From positions 1-6,839 of the forward strand of contig CASBQJ010000389.1 in assembly GCA_949127705.1 (NCBI GenBank): a stretch of DNA of 6,839 nucleotides. The letters are read 5' to 3'. The notes beneath the pieces were generated by a model. The model saw only the letters and a program-made list of their open reading frames with translations, searched no databases and was not told the origin of the DNA. The stretch comes from Synechococcales cyanobacterium PMM_0085. Its GTDB lineage: Bacteria; Cyanobacteriota; Cyanobacteriia; Elainellales; Elainellaceae. Positions 6,660 to 6,839 of the stretch are shown here, in pieces (the first letter of the stretch is position 1; every line of letters begins with the position of its first letter). The position numbers and the translations under genes are program-made.

Positions 6660-6839
6660 TTACTGGGACGATGCCGTTAAAACCTCTGCGTTTCCACTAG
6701 TTTTTGGGCGATCGCCCCTGCCAATTGGGGTGCCATTCTCAGTTGAATTAGGGAGTGAATCGGGCGGCGCGGCCTCAGGGGCAGCATTGCCGGACGGCGG
6801 GCAGGAACTGGGATCAGGGGGCTGGGTTTCGACTACCAC
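6660..6839 (-). CDS. Possible 3' end of an upstream gene, partial, uncertain
   Basis: Reading inward from the right edge on the minus strand, one frame is open for 59 codons and stops at TAA (6660-6662), so it could be the C-terminus of a gene lying outside the window. The product is Pro/Ser/Asn-rich and low in complexity (it ends GNAEVLTASSQ) and matches no family I recognise. Against it: the region is GC-rich, another minus frame (6677-6832) and a plus frame (6634 to the edge) are also open, and the HIP1 site at 6708-6715 is read as Gly-Asp-Arg here rather than the Ala-Ile-Ala seen in every other gene of the window. It may be non-coding. Confidence 0.2.
   Translation of the reverse strand: MVVETQPPDPSSCPPSGNAAPEAAPPDSLPNSTENGTPIGRGDRPKTSGNAEVLTASSQ
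6706..6717. repeat. HIP1 site inside a 12-bp perfect palindrome
   Basis: GGGCGATCGCCC, an extended copy of the cyanobacterial HIP1 octamer (6708-6715). A second palindrome, CCAATTGG (6721-6728), follows closely. No T-run follows on either strand at the position needed for an intrinsic terminator of a minus-strand gene. Confidence 0.85.

Overview
The window most likely comes from a cyanobacterial chromosome. The strongest sign is the octamer GCGATCGC (HIP1, the cyanobacterial highly iterated palindrome), which I count 11 times in 6.8 kb. All nine intragenic copies are read in the same codon phase (Ala-Ile-Ala). The genus cannot be settled from the sequence alone.

Layout, left to right. Positions 1-143 hold a 23-bp tandem repeat (four full copies plus a partial one, running off the left edge), followed by an inverted copy able to form a long hairpin. 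Positions 144-306 are a leader with no convincing strong promoter. Then come two plus-strand genes 72 bp apart: an EmrA/HlyD-type membrane fusion protein (307-1692, 461 aa) and an EmrB-type DHA2 major facilitator permease (1765-3372, 535 aa). Their start regions carry almost identical GGAG(T/C)-initiation elements, which supports the chosen starts. Together they look like the inner-membrane and periplasmic parts of a tripartite drug or small-molecule efflux pump. The fusion protein keeps the Arg-Leu-Ser hairpin-tip motif that docks to TolC-type channels. No TolC homologue and no regulator gene lies in the window.

On the minus strand, converging on the permease gene with only 12 bp between the stop codons, is a large gene (3385-6540, 1046-1051 aa). 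It encodes five pre-peptidase C-terminal (PPC) type beta-sandwich domains followed by about nine degenerate ELWxxDGT-type repeats, probably a beta-propeller-like C-terminal half. It has no catalytic domain and no visible signal peptide. PPC domains 3 and 4 are a clear internal duplication. The gene carries two separate runs of nine G (coding strand), which makes it a candidate for slipped-strand phase variation.

Positions 6541-6839 are upstream of the large gene. The last 180 bases are GC-rich and open in several frames, so a partial upstream gene entering from the right edge is possible but not proven.

No mobile element, CRISPR array, tRNA or rRNA is seen. The window does not show a clearly new multi-gene system. 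The items most worth a second look are the G9 tracts in the repeat protein, the repeat and hairpin block upstream of the pump, and the unresolved right edge.
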